The notes beneath the pieces were generated by a model. The model did not search any database, was not told where the DNA came from, and worked only from the letters and a program-made list of their open reading frames with translations. The position numbers and the translations under genes were made by a program. From Syntrophaceae bacterium UBA4778 (GTDB lineage: Bacteria > Desulfobacterota > Syntrophia > Syntrophales > UBA4778): 5,125 nt of DNA. The stretch is from assembly GCA_002403175.1 (NCBI GenBank), contig DHHG01000028.1, forward strand, positions 1 through 5,125, read 5' to 3'. Positions 4,972-5,125 of this stretch are shown here, piece after piece (within the stretch, counting starts at the first letter, position 1; each line of letters begins with the position of its first letter).

Positions 4972-5125
4972 TTACAGTATACGAATTTCAGGCCCCTTCG
5001 TTTCTATATTTCCGTACCCGGCAGAATGGAAGAGAAAGTAAACGGAATCAAGATCGATGTAATCAAATCCGCCTGCTCCCGCCGCAAGATAGATTGCGGA
5101 AGACAGCCCGAGCATCGTCTCTGTC
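4972..5125 (-). CDS. C-terminal fragment of a probable enolase-superfamily (dipeptide epimerase/muconate-lactonizing type) enzyme
   Basis: The minus-strand frame running in from the right edge encodes 50 residues ending at TAA; the rest lies outside the window. Key stretches are TETMLGLSSAIYLAAGAGG, then FDYIDLDS, then GPEIRIL at the end. The pattern of Glu-x-Met-x-Gly/Ser, a helix of small residues, and (F/I)-x-Y-I-D-L-D-x resembles the end of the barrel domain and the C-terminal return to the capping domain in L-Ala-D/L-Glu epimerases and related muconate-lactonizing enzymes. The catalytic lysines and the metal-binding acidic residues would lie upstream and cannot be checked, so the substrate is unknown. 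It reads in the same direction as the hydrogenase operon, but the 497-base gap with promoter candidates argues against a shared transcript. The call is from memory of family motifs and is moderately secure. Confidence 0.65.
   Translation of the reverse strand, partial: TETMLGLSSAIYLAAGAGGFDYIDLDSVYFLFHSAGYGNIETKGPEIRIL

Overview
The window holds most of a [NiFe]-hydrogenase operon read entirely on the minus strand (right to left), preceded by the 3' end of an unrelated metabolic gene. The operon order is small subunit (hyaA), large subunit (hyaB), b-type cytochrome (hyaC), maturation endopeptidase (hyaD) and accessory nickel chaperone (hypA, cut by the left edge). Each gene was identified from its own metal-ligand or catalytic motifs. 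The enzyme is a group 1, membrane-anchored, periplasm-facing H2-uptake hydrogenase. The small subunit has a Tat signal and a C-terminal anchor helix, and the partner is a four-helix cytochrome b that would pass electrons to the quinone pool.

Layout from right to left: 5125-4972 is the C-terminal end of a probable enolase-superfamily (dipeptide epimerase/muconate-lactonizing type) protein. 4971-4475 is a 497-base intergenic region with no convincing gene; it carries two sigma-70-like promoter candidates pointing at the operon and one sizeable hairpin. 4474-940 holds hyaA, hyaB and hyaC with gaps of only 3 and 10 bases. 939-823 is a 117-base gap with a good intrinsic-terminator-like hairpin. 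822-337 is hyaD, whose stop codon directly abuts the hypA start (336 to the edge).

How the genes work together: HypA helps load nickel into the large subunit. HyaD then clips a 15-residue tail after the final His of the DPCxxCxxH motif. The folded small/large dimer is exported by the Tat system on the small-subunit signal, and HyaC docks it to the membrane. The small subunit has the ordinary 4-Cys proximal cluster, not the 6-Cys set of O2-tolerant enzymes, so an anaerobic or microaerobic host is likely.

The host is probably a Gram-negative bacterium of moderate G+C. The S-L-cytochrome b-protease order resembles hya clusters of Geobacter and other Desulfobacterota, but this is inference and no species is claimed. 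No mobile elements, CRISPR arrays, tRNA or rRNA genes were seen. The locus is a recognisable system; the less ordinary points are the long, coiled-coil-like extension before the Tat motif, the terminator-like hairpin splitting structural from maturation genes, and the long leader region.
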